A stretch of DNA of 64,000 nt from Zeimonas sp046347945 (GTDB lineage Bacteria; Pseudomonadota; Gammaproteobacteria; Burkholderiales; Burkholderiaceae_E). Positions 43,840 to 52,290 of this stretch are shown here, piece after piece. The stretch lies in NCBI GenBank assembly GCA_046347945.1, contig JAXMFB010000014.1, forward strand, positions 62,001-126,000, written 5' to 3'. Made by a program: the position numbers and the translations under genes. Positions within the stretch are counted from its first letter, which is position 1. Every line of letters starts with the position of its first letter. The notes beneath the pieces were generated by a model. It was given only the letters and a program-made list of their open reading frames with translations. It was not told the origin of the DNA and did no database searches.

Positions 43840-44082
43840 ACGCCGATCGGGTGGGGCGGCCTTGATCTGCGGCAAATCGCGCGGCGACCGTCGCTGAACG
43901 TCGGCGTCGGCTTTCAGTGGTTGCTCGGCGAGCGCGTCGCGCTGCGTGTCGAGGTCCGCGGCTACGTCACCCTCGTCGACAGTCAGGGAGGCCTCTTCTG
44001 CTCAGGGGGCTGCGTCGTCTCGATCAGGGGTGACACCTTCACGCAGGGCGAGGCGCTGATCGGGCTGTCGGTCAGTTTCTAG
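43840..44082 (+). pseudogene. C-terminal remnant of an outer-membrane beta-barrel protein
   Basis: A plus-strand frame reads LNVGVGFQWLLGERVALRVE, later GDTFTQGEALIGLSVSF and a stop at 44080-44082. Alternating hydrophobic strands and a terminal Phe are typical of the last two or three strands of an 8-strand outer-membrane barrel. No ATG or GTG precedes it in frame, and the sequence upstream belongs to the promoter region of the divergent PEP-CTERM gene. It is therefore probably the end of a deleted gene. The stop overlaps the convergent MFS gene. Confidence 0.6.
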
Positions 44083-45281
44083 CTGCGCGGTGCGGTGCGG
44101 CATGCGCGCGACAGTGCGGCGAGCCCGATGCCGGCGGCTGCGAGAATGGCGGCGACGACGAACGTCCCGGTGTAGCTCTGCAGCCGCCCATACACGGCCG
44201 CGAAGGCCGAGGGGCCGAGCAGGACGCCTGCGAACGTGAAGAACAGCGCGCCACCGGTCGCCGTGCTCGCATGGCTGGTGGAGGCCAGCCGGGCGACCTC
44301 CGCGAGGAACACGCCATTCCATCCGATGGCGGTCGAACCCATGGCCACGAATACGAAGAGAATCCATGCGGTGCTCCACCCGGCATCGATCCGGGTGACC
44401 GCCAGGTTCGCCGCCAGCATGATCGCGCCGAGCGCGATCAGCACCGACGTGCTCGATCGCGTGCGATCGGCCACCCATCCCCAGACGATGCGGCCGACGG
44501 CGCCGGCGAGCTGGACGACCGACAGGACGAGGCCGGCCCGCACCAGCGAGTATCCCGACTCGGCGACCAGCAGCGTCACCGTGAAGGTCATCAGGCACAG
44601 CTGGACACCAGCGAAGCACAGGGCCATCAGCGACAGGTAGCGAAGCGGGGGCTCGCGCCAGATCAGCGAGATGCCCGCGAAGACCTGCGCCCAGGACAGT
44701 GGCAGCGGCCTGTCGCTGCGCCGGTCCCAGTGGCCACGGGGAAACTGGAGCAGGACGACCATGGCGATGGCCAGCGCCGTGACGAGCAGCAGCGCCGCGC
44801 GCCAGCCGAAGGTCGACGCGATGCCCGGAGCGACCATGGCCGCGGCCATGCCGCCGAGCGGCACACCGGTCTGCTTCAGCGAGAAGATCAGGTTTCGCCG
44901 GCTGGCCGGGGTGTATCGGACGAGCAGCTCGGCAGCGGCCGGGTTCGACAAGCCGTAGCCGAGGCCGAGCAGCAGCGATGCGATCATCAGCGCCGCGATA
45001 CTGGCCGAGGTGCCCAGGGCCATGCCCGCCGCGATGGCCATCAGCGCCGTCTGCGTCGTTCGGCCGGCACCGATCCGCTGCACGACGCTTCCGCCCAGGG
45101 CAGCGCTGGCCATTGCGCCGGCGTAGACGATGCTGATCTGGTAGCCGATCGCGGAGGCATCGACCCCGAACGCCCGGGCAAGCGCCGGCGCGATCGCCGG
45201 CAGCGTCAGCGTCCCCATCGAGACGACCGTCTGCGCGACCAGCATCGCGACGACGACGAACGATGCCGAAGTGAGAGGCAC
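44079..45281 (-). CDS. MFS transporter, last gene of the mutase/TRAP operon
   Basis: 400 residues from GTG 45281, 11 bases after the dctM stop. Twelve hydrophobic segments and the MFS loop motif GYQISIVYAGAMASAALGGS with PASRRNLIFSLKQTGVPLGG place it among CynX/NimT- or organic-acid-type MFS permeases. It might export the product of the pathway (for example a monocarboxylate) or be a second importer. Translation start is not certain because no ATG fits. Confidence 0.82.
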   Translation of the reverse strand: MPLTSASFVVVAMLVAQTVVSMGTLTLPAIAPALARAFGVDASAIGYQISIVYAGAMASAALGGSVVQRIGAGRTTQTALMAIAAGMALGTSASIAALMIASLLLGLGYGLSNPAAAELLVRYTPASRRNLIFSLKQTGVPLGGMAAAMVAPGIASTFGWRAALLLVTALAIAMVVLLQFPRGHWDRRSDRPLPLSWAQVFAGISLIWREPPLRYLSLMALCFAGVQLCLMTFTVTLLVAESGYSLVRAGLVLSVVQLAGAVGRIVWGWVADRTRSSTSVLIALGAIMLAANLAVTRIDAGWSTAWILFVFVAMGSTAIGWNGVFLAEVARLASTSHASTATGGALFFTFAGVLLGPSAFAAVYGRLQSYTGTFVVAAILAAAGIGLAALSRACRTAPRS

Positions 45282-45292
45282 TGGCCTGCCGC

Positions 45293-46603
45293 CTATCGGA
45301 CGCTGCCGATCAGGCCCGTCGCGAGTCCGGGGAAGATCGCGACCAGCGCCAGCACGACCAGCATGATGATCACGTAGGGAAGCGCTCCGACGATGATCCG
45401 CTCGAGGCTGACGTCGCGCACCACGCCCTGTACGACGAACAGGTTCAGGCCCACGGGCGGCGTGATCAGGGCCATCTCCATGTTGATCGTCAGGATGATG
45501 CCGAACCAGATCAGGTCCCAGCCGAACGCAGTGATGATCGGGATCAGGATCGGGGTCGTGATCACGATGATCGACAGCGTCTCCATGAAGCAGCCGAGGA
45601 AGATCAGGAGCAGGTTGATCGCAATGAAGACGGCCCATGGCGATACGTCGAGTTGCGCGACCGTGCGCGACAGCACCGGCGCGACTTGCGTCGCGGTCAT
45701 CGCATAGCCGAATACCATCGCGCCGGCGATGATCATCAGCACCATGACGCTTCCGCGGGCCGTTTCCTGGAGGATGAGCCGCAGCTTGACCAGGTCGAGC
45801 TCCCGGTAGATCACGCCCGACAGCAGCAGGCTCGCGAGCGCGCCGAGCGCCGCGGCTTCGGTCGGTGTTGCGATGCCCTGGTAGATGGAGCCCAGGATGA
45901 TCCAGATCAGGACAGCGATCGGCCCGACGTGCCGCAACGCGATCAGCCGGTCGCGCCAGCTGACTTCGTCGGGCGCTTGCGAGCGCGCGCGCAACGACTG
46001 TTCGCGCATGGCTCCGAAGACCTGGTACGCGATGAAGGCGGCCGCCATCAGCAGGCCCGGAACGATGCCGGCAATGAAGAGCTTTCCGATCGACTGCTCG
46101 GCGACGATGCCGTAGACGATCATCGGGATGCTGGGCGGAATCAGGATGCCGAGCGTTCCTCCGGCGGCCACCGCACCGCACGACGCGCTGTCGCGGTAGC
46201 CGAAGCGCCGCATCTCGCTCACGGAGAAGCGGCCGATGGCGCCCGCGGTGGCGACGCTCGATCCGGAGACGGCTGCCATGACGGTGCAGGCGAGGGTCGT
46301 GGCGACCATGAGGCCGCCCGGAACGCCGTGCATCAGGGTCGCCAGCGACGTGTAGAGCCGCGAGCCCATCCCCGAGGCCGAGATGATCGCCCCCATCAGG
46401 ATGAAGAGCGGCACCGCGGTCAGCGTGAAGCTCGTCACCGAGCCCCAGAGAGTGGGGGCCACGAGGCCCAGGGCGTCGACGCCGCCGCCGACGATGAACA
46501 GTGCGGCGATGCCGGTGCCGAACAGGCCGAACGCGACGGGGACTCCGACGGCCAGCAGCGCGATGAGGCCGGCGAACATCGCCAGGCCGATCCATATTTC
46601 CAT
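45293..46603 (-). CDS. dctM: TRAP transporter large permease (DctM)
   Basis: 436 residues from ATG 46603, preceded by GGGAGA. Twelve hydrophobic helices with the DctM hallmarks AVSGSSVATAGAIGRFSVSE, GGTLGILIPPSIPMIVYG and NMEMALITPPVGLNLFVVQG. It is the ion-coupled transport subunit of a tripartite ATP-independent transporter that takes up an organic acid captured by the DctP protein. It lies in the middle of the same-strand operon with the mutase genes. Confidence 0.94.
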   Translation of the reverse strand: MEIWIGLAMFAGLIALLAVGVPVAFGLFGTGIAALFIVGGGVDALGLVAPTLWGSVTSFTLTAVPLFILMGAIISASGMGSRLYTSLATLMHGVPGGLMVATTLACTVMAAVSGSSVATAGAIGRFSVSEMRRFGYRDSASCGAVAAGGTLGILIPPSIPMIVYGIVAEQSIGKLFIAGIVPGLLMAAAFIAYQVFGAMREQSLRARSQAPDEVSWRDRLIALRHVGPIAVLIWIILGSIYQGIATPTEAAALGALASLLLSGVIYRELDLVKLRLILQETARGSVMVLMIIAGAMVFGYAMTATQVAPVLSRTVAQLDVSPWAVFIAINLLLIFLGCFMETLSIIVITTPILIPIITAFGWDLIWFGIILTINMEMALITPPVGLNLFVVQGVVRDVSLERIIVGALPYVIIMLVVLALVAIFPGLATGLIGSVR

Positions 46604-46641
46604 CGGGTCTCCCGGGGGGCGTCGATCGTGTGCCGGACGGG

Positions 46642-47175
46642 TCAGGAAGCCTCGCCGCGCACGCGACCGACCATCATCGCGAGGTGCATGACGAGCAGCC
46701 AGAGCATGCCCAGGGCGAGGAACGAGTAGGGAATCCAGAGCGCGACCTCGACCAGCCCCCACGATTTCTCTCCGCTGGTGTAGGCGTCCCACCAGAATGC
46801 GGCGCCGAGCCAGGCGAGCGTGGCCAGCACCGCGAGCACGAGCAGGTCAGCGATGCGCACGAGCAGACGCCTCGTGCGCGCTCCGACCCGCGTCAGCACG
46901 ACGTCGACGCTGACGTGGGCACCCTCCGCGAGCGCGTAGGCCGCACCGACGAAGGTGATGAACCCCATCAGGTAGACGGAGACGTCGTTCACCCATGCGG
47001 TCGTCGCGCCAAGCAGCGTCCGGGAGAGGACTTCGGCGGTCACCAGCACGGCGATCATGAACGCCGCCACCCCGACCGCGATCCCGGAGAAGCGGGTCGT
47101 GCGGTCCAGCCACCCCCTGCGACCGGAGTCGCCGGGGGCGGGGACCGGGCGCTTGTCGCCGAGTGCGTTGGTCAC
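46642..47175 (-). CDS. dctQ: TRAP transporter small permease (DctQ)
   Basis: 177 residues from a GTG that overlaps the dctP stop as GTGA. Four hydrophobic helices and the DctQ motif (VLSRTLLGATTAWVNDVSVY) are present. It is longer at the N-terminus than most DctQ proteins by about 25 polar residues. It holds the P and M subunits together in the membrane. Confidence 0.9.
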   Translation of the reverse strand: MTNALGDKRPVPAPGDSGRRGWLDRTTRFSGIAVGVAAFMIAVLVTAEVLSRTLLGATTAWVNDVSVYLMGFITFVGAAYALAEGAHVSVDVVLTRVGARTRRLLVRIADLLVLAVLATLAWLGAAFWWDAYTSGEKSWGLVEVALWIPYSFLALGMLWLLVMHLAMMVGRVRGEAS

Positions 47176-48185
47176 TTGGCGAACCGGGCGCTGTCCCCGA
47201 TCAGTTCCTCACCGCCGGGGATGTCCTTCCGGAACTTCACGAAGCTGTGCTGCGCAAACCACGCCTGCCAGGTCTTCCAGTCGGCCTCGCTCATCTTCTC
47301 GACCTTGACGCCCTTGTCGGCGAAGAGCCTGGCCACCCGCGAATCCTCCTTCTTGGCACCTTCGAGCGCCGCCTGCTCGAGGCTGGCACCCACCTCGGTC
47401 ATGATTCTCTGCTGCTCAGGGCTCAGCTTGTTCCAGGTCTTCATGCTGATCGCGATCGGCTCGATCGTGAAGAAGACGCTGAAGTCCTCCGGCGAGACGT
47501 AGAACTTCGCCACTTCGTACATCCGGTATGCGCCGAAGGAACCCGACGAAGTCCAGATGCCGTCGAGCAGCCCGAGTTGCATCGCACTGTAGTTCTCGGA
47601 CGAGGGCATCGAGACCGTGCTTGCGCCCGCCTGCTGCAGCGCGTACTCCATGAACTTGCCGGCCGCCCGCATCTTCATGCCCGAAACGTCTTCGGGCCTG
47701 TGAATCGCCTTCTTCGTGGACGCGACACCGCCGGAGATCTGGATCCACGACAGAGTCTTGAAGCCGAATGCCTCGGCCTTCTGCTCGAGCTTCTTCCAGG
47801 CTTCCGACTTGCGGAACGCGAATGCGTCGTCGTGTGTCTTCCACAGACCCGGCAGCAGGACAAGATTCATCTCGGGGATGGCGCCCGCCGAGTAGATGTA
47901 CGGGTACACCGCAAGATCGACCGTCCCGTTCTTCAGTGCGGTGTGGGTCGCACCGGCCTTCACCAGGGACTCGGCCGGGAACACCGCGATCTTGATCTGT
48001 CCGTTCGAGCGCTTCTCGACTTCCTGGACGAACTTGCTGGCGATCGAAATCACGTAGTCGGATTCGTCCTGCGGCCACTGGTGCGCCATCTTCAGGTTCA
48101 GTACCTGGGCCGCGCTGGTCCCGCAGGCCGCCAGGATTCCCGCAGCCAGGGCCGTCTTCAACGTCTTCGTCAAAAGCCTGTTCAT
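47172..48185 (-). CDS. dctP: TRAP transporter solute-binding protein (DctP)
   Basis: 337 residues from ATG 48185, chosen over ATG 48191 because AGGGAG then has correct spacing. The signal peptide is LAAGILAACGTSAAQ and could also be read as a lipobox (ILAACG). The mature part begins LNLKMAHQWPQDESD. The conserved Arg that pairs with a ligand carboxylate lies in SGMKMRAAGKFMEYAL. The ligand is therefore a carboxylate. The gene follows meaB by 37 bases on the same strand. Confidence 0.92.
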   Translation of the reverse strand: MNRLLTKTLKTALAAGILAACGTSAAQVLNLKMAHQWPQDESDYVISIASKFVQEVEKRSNGQIKIAVFPAESLVKAGATHTALKNGTVDLAVYPYIYSAGAIPEMNLVLLPGLWKTHDDAFAFRKSEAWKKLEQKAEAFGFKTLSWIQISGGVASTKKAIHRPEDVSGMKMRAAGKFMEYALQQAGASTVSMPSSENYSAMQLGLLDGIWTSSGSFGAYRMYEVAKFYVSPEDFSVFFTIEPIAISMKTWNKLSPEQQRIMTEVGASLEQAALEGAKKEDSRVARLFADKGVKVEKMSEADWKTWQAWFAQHSFVKFRKDIPGGEELIGDSARFAK

Positions 48186-48222
48186 CTGCATCTCCCTCTC
48201 GTCGTTGGTGTGGTTGCCAGTG

Positions 48223-49131
48223 TCAGCTGGGGCTTCCCACCTGCTCGGCCAGCCGGGCCAGCAGGTCGCGGTAGACGTCGGCGAGTTTCTCGTCGAACCG
48301 GGAGGCCGGAAGCAGTGCAATGGCCTCGCTCAGGCGGCGTGCCGCCAGCCGCTGGACGCGGTACCGGTTGAAGCGGCGCCGGCGCTCGACGCCCGCGGCG
48401 GGTTGCATGCACCGCGCGAGCGCGTCGTCGACCAGCCCGCTCAGTTCGCGCAAGCCGGTGTCGTCGTCGTGCCGGACGAGGACGACGGGTGGCGGGGCGA
48501 TGCTCGTGCGACTGCCGAACACCGAGCGCAGGTCGAGCGCCATGCGTTGTGCACCGGGAAGGTCGGCCTTGCTGACGACGACGATGTCCGCGGTCTCGAG
48601 GATGCCGGCCTTCATCGCCTGAACCGTGTCGCCGGATCCCGGCATCAGCACGAGCAATTCGACGTCGACCAGTTCGCGAACGCCGTACTCGGACTGCCCC
48701 ACGCCCACGGTCTCGAGGATCACCTCGGCGAAGCCGAAGGCATCGACTGCCGCGAGCACCTCGGGCAGGTTGTCGCTCAGGCCGTCCTGTGCCTGGCCGC
48801 TGGCGAGCGAGCGGATGTAGATGCGAGGGTCGTCGGCGACCGAGTCCATGCGGATTCGGTCGCCGAGCAACGAACCGCAGGTGTGCGGGCTGGAGGGATC
48901 GATGGCGATCACTGCCAGGGGGGCCGTCTGCTCCACCCGGTGACGCGCGAGCCGCGCCACGAGCGAACTCTTGCCGACCCCGGGCGCACCGGTCACGCCG
49001 ATCCGGGGTGCGGCCGCGAAGGGCGCGTCGGCGCCGCGCAGTGCGTCGTCGACGCTCGCGCGCGCGGCGCGAGTCAGCGCGCGTGCGAGCGCGCGGCGAT
49101 CGACGGCCACTGGCGCGTGCGCTCCGGTCAC
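48223..49131 (-). CDS. meaB: MeaB/ArgK-type G-protein chaperone of a B12 mutase
   Basis: 302 residues from a GTG that overlaps the CoA-transferase stop as GTGA. P-loop GVTGAPGVGKSSLVARL, LAVIAIDPSSPHTCGSLLGD, the switch III-like QDGLSDNLPEVLAAVDAFGF and TVGVGQSEYGV, and the base-recognition VSKADLPGAQ are all family motifs. MeaB loads and protects adenosylcobalamin on methylmalonyl-CoA mutase. Its place in the same operon as the mutase subunits supports that partner. Confidence 0.92.
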   Translation of the reverse strand: MTGAHAPVAVDRRALARALTRAARASVDDALRGADAPFAAAPRIGVTGAPGVGKSSLVARLARHRVEQTAPLAVIAIDPSSPHTCGSLLGDRIRMDSVADDPRIYIRSLASGQAQDGLSDNLPEVLAAVDAFGFAEVILETVGVGQSEYGVRELVDVELLVLMPGSGDTVQAMKAGILETADIVVVSKADLPGAQRMALDLRSVFGSRTSIAPPPVVLVRHDDDTGLRELSGLVDDALARCMQPAAGVERRRRFNRYRVQRLAARRLSEAIALLPASRFDEKLADVYRDLLARLAEQVGSPS

Positions 49132-50252
49132 TTCGGATGCTCCAGCAGGGCGTCGTTGTGCTCGCCCAGCGCCGGTGGCACCCGGTACTCGTCGCGCGCC
49201 CCGGAAAACTTGATCGGGTTGCCGACGACCCGGATCGTCGCCTCGTCGGTCGGTATCCCGGCGACCATCGCGCGCGAGCGCGTGTGCTCGCTGGCGAGCG
49301 CCTGTTCCAGGCTTTCGACGCCGGCGGCGACGATGCCGAGCGGCGCGAGGCGAGACACCCAGTGCTCGGTGGTGTTCGAGGCGACCACGTCGGCGACGAG
49401 CTGCAGCGCAACCGTGCGGTTCTCGCGCCGGGCCGACATCGTCGCCAGGCGCGGGTCGGCTGTCCACTCGGGGTGCCCGACCTCCTGGCAGAAGCGCCGC
49501 CAGAAGTCGTCGTGCGTGATGAAGAGCGTCAGCCAGCCGTCGGAAGTGCGGAAGATCTGGGCGGGGACGATGTACGGGTGCGCGGAATGCGGATAGCGCT
49601 CCGCACGCTCTCCGGCATTCAGCCAGGCCCCCGCGAGGTAGTTCAGCTGCGAGAGCATGACGTCGTACATCGCGATATCGACCTGGCCTCCCTTGCCCTC
49701 GACGAGCTTGGCGAGCAGGCCGACCGCGCCCATGATTCCGGCCGAGTTGTCGACCGCCGAATAGCCGGTCTTCGTCGGCGGGCCGTCAGGGTCACCGGTG
49801 AGCGCCATCACGCCGGTGAGCGCCTGGATCACGTAGTCGTACGCCGGTCGTTCGGCGAACGGGCTCTGCAGTCCGTAGCCGGTGAGTGCCACGCAGACAA
49901 TGGCCGGGTTCGCGTGCTTGAGCCGGTCGTAAGTGAGGCCGAGCTTGCGGATTGCGGCGGGCCGCAGGTTGGTGACCAGGCCGTGCGCAGTCCGCGCGAG
50001 GGCGACGAGTTCCGCCTGTCCCGACTCCGAGCCCAGGTCGAGCACGACGCTCTTTTTGCTGCGATTCAGGCTCGCGAAGTACGCGTTGTGGCCGCCGACG
50101 CGGTGCGGGCTGATCGTGCGGGCGATGTCGCCGCCGGGGGGCTCGACCTTGACGACCTCGGCTCCCATGTCGGCGAGCAGCATTCCGCAGTACGGCCCCA
50201 TCAGCATGTGGCCGACTTCGATGATCCGCTTTCCGGAGAGGGGCCGGCTCAT
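49128..50252 (-). CDS. CaiB/BaiF-type (class III) CoA-transferase
   Basis: 374 residues. The N-terminus GKRIIEVGHMLMGPYCGMLL and ADMGAEVVKVEPPGGD is diagnostic. The catalytic Asp is probably Asp139 in PAYDYVIQALTGVMALTG. It moves CoA between two carboxylic acids by a ternary-complex mechanism. Both ends overlap neighbours by 4 bases (B12 subunit upstream, meaB downstream). In this context it should activate the imported acid by taking CoA from the pathway's end-product acyl-CoA. Confidence 0.92.
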   Translation of the reverse strand: MSRPLSGKRIIEVGHMLMGPYCGMLLADMGAEVVKVEPPGGDIARTISPHRVGGHNAYFASLNRSKKSVVLDLGSESGQAELVALARTAHGLVTNLRPAAIRKLGLTYDRLKHANPAIVCVALTGYGLQSPFAERPAYDYVIQALTGVMALTGDPDGPPTKTGYSAVDNSAGIMGAVGLLAKLVEGKGGQVDIAMYDVMLSQLNYLAGAWLNAGERAERYPHSAHPYIVPAQIFRTSDGWLTLFITHDDFWRRFCQEVGHPEWTADPRLATMSARRENRTVALQLVADVVASNTTEHWVSRLAPLGIVAAGVESLEQALASEHTRSRAMVAGIPTDEATIRVVGNPIKFSGARDEYRVPPALGEHNDALLEHPK

Positions 50253-50668
50253 GACAGCAGGTGCGCGACGCTGGCGATGACTTCGTCGAGCGGGATGTCG
50301 CTGGTGTAGACGCCACGGACGCCTTGCGCGCGCAGGGCTTCGCGATCGCTCTCGGGAATCGTGCCGCCGACGAACACCGGGATGTCGCCGGCGTCGAGCG
50401 TGCGCAACTGCTCGAGGGTCTGCGCAACCAGTTCGTTGTGACTGCCCGAGAGGATCGACAGACCCACGGCGTCGACGTCCTCGTCGACGGCGACGTGCGC
50501 GATGAAGCCCGGTGCCTTGCGCAGGCCCGTGTAGATCACGTCGGCACCGGCATCGCGAAGGGCGAGCGCGACGATCTTGGCACCGACGTCGTGGCCGTCG
50601 AGCCCGGGTTTCGCGATCAGGATTCTCTTGCCGCGCAGCGACGGCGGCTTGGCGGAAATCGTGGTCAT
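50249..50668 (-). CDS. acyl-CoA mutase B12-binding small subunit
   Basis: 139 residues. It is a stand-alone cobalamin-binding Rossmann-like domain: KRILIAKPGLDGHDVGAKIV carries the DxHxxG motif whose His ligates cobalt base-off, followed by LSILSGSHNELV (SxL motif) and FVGGTIPESD (GG motif). It pairs with the 541-residue large subunit encoded just upstream. Its ATG overlaps that gene's stop as ATGA and its own stop overlaps the CoA-transferase start. Confidence 0.95.
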   Translation of the reverse strand: MTTISAKPPSLRGKRILIAKPGLDGHDVGAKIVALALRDAGADVIYTGLRKAPGFIAHVAVDEDVDAVGLSILSGSHNELVAQTLEQLRTLDAGDIPVFVGGTIPESDREALRAQGVRGVYTSDIPLDEVIASVAHLLS

Positions 50669-52290
50669 AGGCGCACCGGCTCCTGGAACTCGCCCCATCG
50701 GGCCTTCAGGCGGGAAACCATTTCGCCCACCGTGGCGTAGGCGTGGCAGCATTCGATCAGGTAGGGCATCAGGTTCTCGCCGTCCTGCTCCGCCGCCTGC
50801 TCGAGGCGGTCGAGCGAACGCGCCACGGCGTCGGCGTCCCGGCGATCGCGGATCGCCTCGAACTTCTCGAGCACGCGGCGGCTGACCTGCGGGTCGAGGT
50901 GAAACACCTCGCCGGGAGAGGTGGGCTGGTCGTCGCGCCGGAAGCAGTTCAGGCCCACCACCGGCAACTCGCCGCTGTCGAGTTGCTGCTTCCTCTCGTG
51001 GGCGCGGTGGGCGATGCGCTGCTGCATCCAGCCATCCTCGATCGCCTTGATCGCCCCTCCATAGTCCTCGACTTCCTTCATCAGCGTGTCGATCCGCTGC
51101 TCCATCTCGTCGGTCAGGTGCTCGGTGTAGTAGCTGCCGCCGAGTGGATCGACCGTGCGCGCGATGCCGCTCTCGTGCGCGACGATCTGCTGGGTGCGCA
51201 AAGCGAGCTCGGCGGAGAACTCGGTGGGGATCTGGAACGGCTCGTCGTAGGCGCACGTGAAGATCGACTGCGCGCCGCCCAGCACCGCGGCCATCGCTTC
51301 GATCGACACCCGGATCACGTTGTTGTGGGGCTGCGGCGCCACGAGCGACGACCCGCCGCAGACCACGCCGAAGCGGAACATCTGCGCCTTCGGATCGGTG
51401 ACCGAGTAGCGGTCCCGCAGCAGCCGGGCCCAGACGCGCCGTCCGGCCCGGAATTTCGCGACCTCCTCGAACAGGTCCATGTGCACGTAGAAGAAGAACG
51501 ACAGCCGCTTGGCGAAGTCGTCCGCCTGGCCTCCGCGGCGCAGCAGTTCGTCGACATAGGCGAGTCCGTTGGACAGCGTGAACGCCATCTCCTCGGCGGC
51601 CGTGCAGCCTGCGTCGCGCATGTGCGCGCCCGCGATCGAGATCGTGTTGAAGCGCGGCGTCTCGCGGTTGCCGAACAGGATCGTGTCGGAGATCAGCCGC
51701 ATCGAGGGCTGCACCGGGAAGATCCAGGTGCCGCGCGCGACGTATTCCTTCAGGATGTCGTTCTGGATCGTGCCGGTCAGCTTCTCGCGCGGCACGCCAT
51801 TGCGGTCGGCGCAGGCGATGTACATCGCATAGATGATCGCCGCGGTACCGTTGATCGTGAACGATGTCGAGATCTTCGACAGGTCGATCCCCCTGAACAG
51901 GATCTCCATTTCCGAAAGGTTCGAGAGCGATACGCCGACCTTGCCGATCTCGGGGCGCGCCATAGGGTCGTCTGGATCAAGGCCGCACTGCGTCGGCAGG
52001 TCCAGTGCGATCGACAACCCGGTCTGGCCGCGATCGAGCAGGAAGCGGTAGCGCTCGTTCGACTCCTCAGGCGTGCCGAAGCCCGAGTACTGGCGCATCG
52101 TCCACATCCGGCCCCGGAACCCATCGGCGAAGATGCCGCGGGTGAACGGGTACTGCCCCGGAAGGCCCGGGTCGCGCGTCCGTGGCGTGTCGGCGGTCGC
52201 GACCACCGGCGCTTCGATGCCGGAGCGGACGATCGGCGAGGGGGCCTGGGGATTGGCGCCGGACGCCCCGGTGCGCTTCGTGTCGTTCAT
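50665..52290 (-). CDS. methylmalonyl-CoA-mutase-type large (substrate) subunit
   Basis: 541 residues, one TIM barrel without the B12 domain. By counting against the well-known Propionibacterium enzyme, Tyr68 (MWTMRQYSGFG), Arg186 (LKEYVARGTWIFP) and His223 (SIAGAHMRDAG) match its Tyr89, Arg207 and His244. In isobutyryl- and 2-hydroxyisobutyryl-CoA mutases the first two are Phe/Ile and Gln. This enzyme is thus built for a carboxylated acyl-CoA such as succinyl/methylmalonyl-CoA or a substituted form. It rearranges the carbon skeleton using adenosylcobalamin from the small subunit. Confidence 0.93.
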   Translation of the reverse strand: MNDTKRTGASGANPQAPSPIVRSGIEAPVVATADTPRTRDPGLPGQYPFTRGIFADGFRGRMWTMRQYSGFGTPEESNERYRFLLDRGQTGLSIALDLPTQCGLDPDDPMARPEIGKVGVSLSNLSEMEILFRGIDLSKISTSFTINGTAAIIYAMYIACADRNGVPREKLTGTIQNDILKEYVARGTWIFPVQPSMRLISDTILFGNRETPRFNTISIAGAHMRDAGCTAAEEMAFTLSNGLAYVDELLRRGGQADDFAKRLSFFFYVHMDLFEEVAKFRAGRRVWARLLRDRYSVTDPKAQMFRFGVVCGGSSLVAPQPHNNVIRVSIEAMAAVLGGAQSIFTCAYDEPFQIPTEFSAELALRTQQIVAHESGIARTVDPLGGSYYTEHLTDEMEQRIDTLMKEVEDYGGAIKAIEDGWMQQRIAHRAHERKQQLDSGELPVVGLNCFRRDDQPTSPGEVFHLDPQVSRRVLEKFEAIRDRRDADAVARSLDRLEQAAEQDGENLMPYLIECCHAYATVGEMVSRLKARWGEFQEPVRL

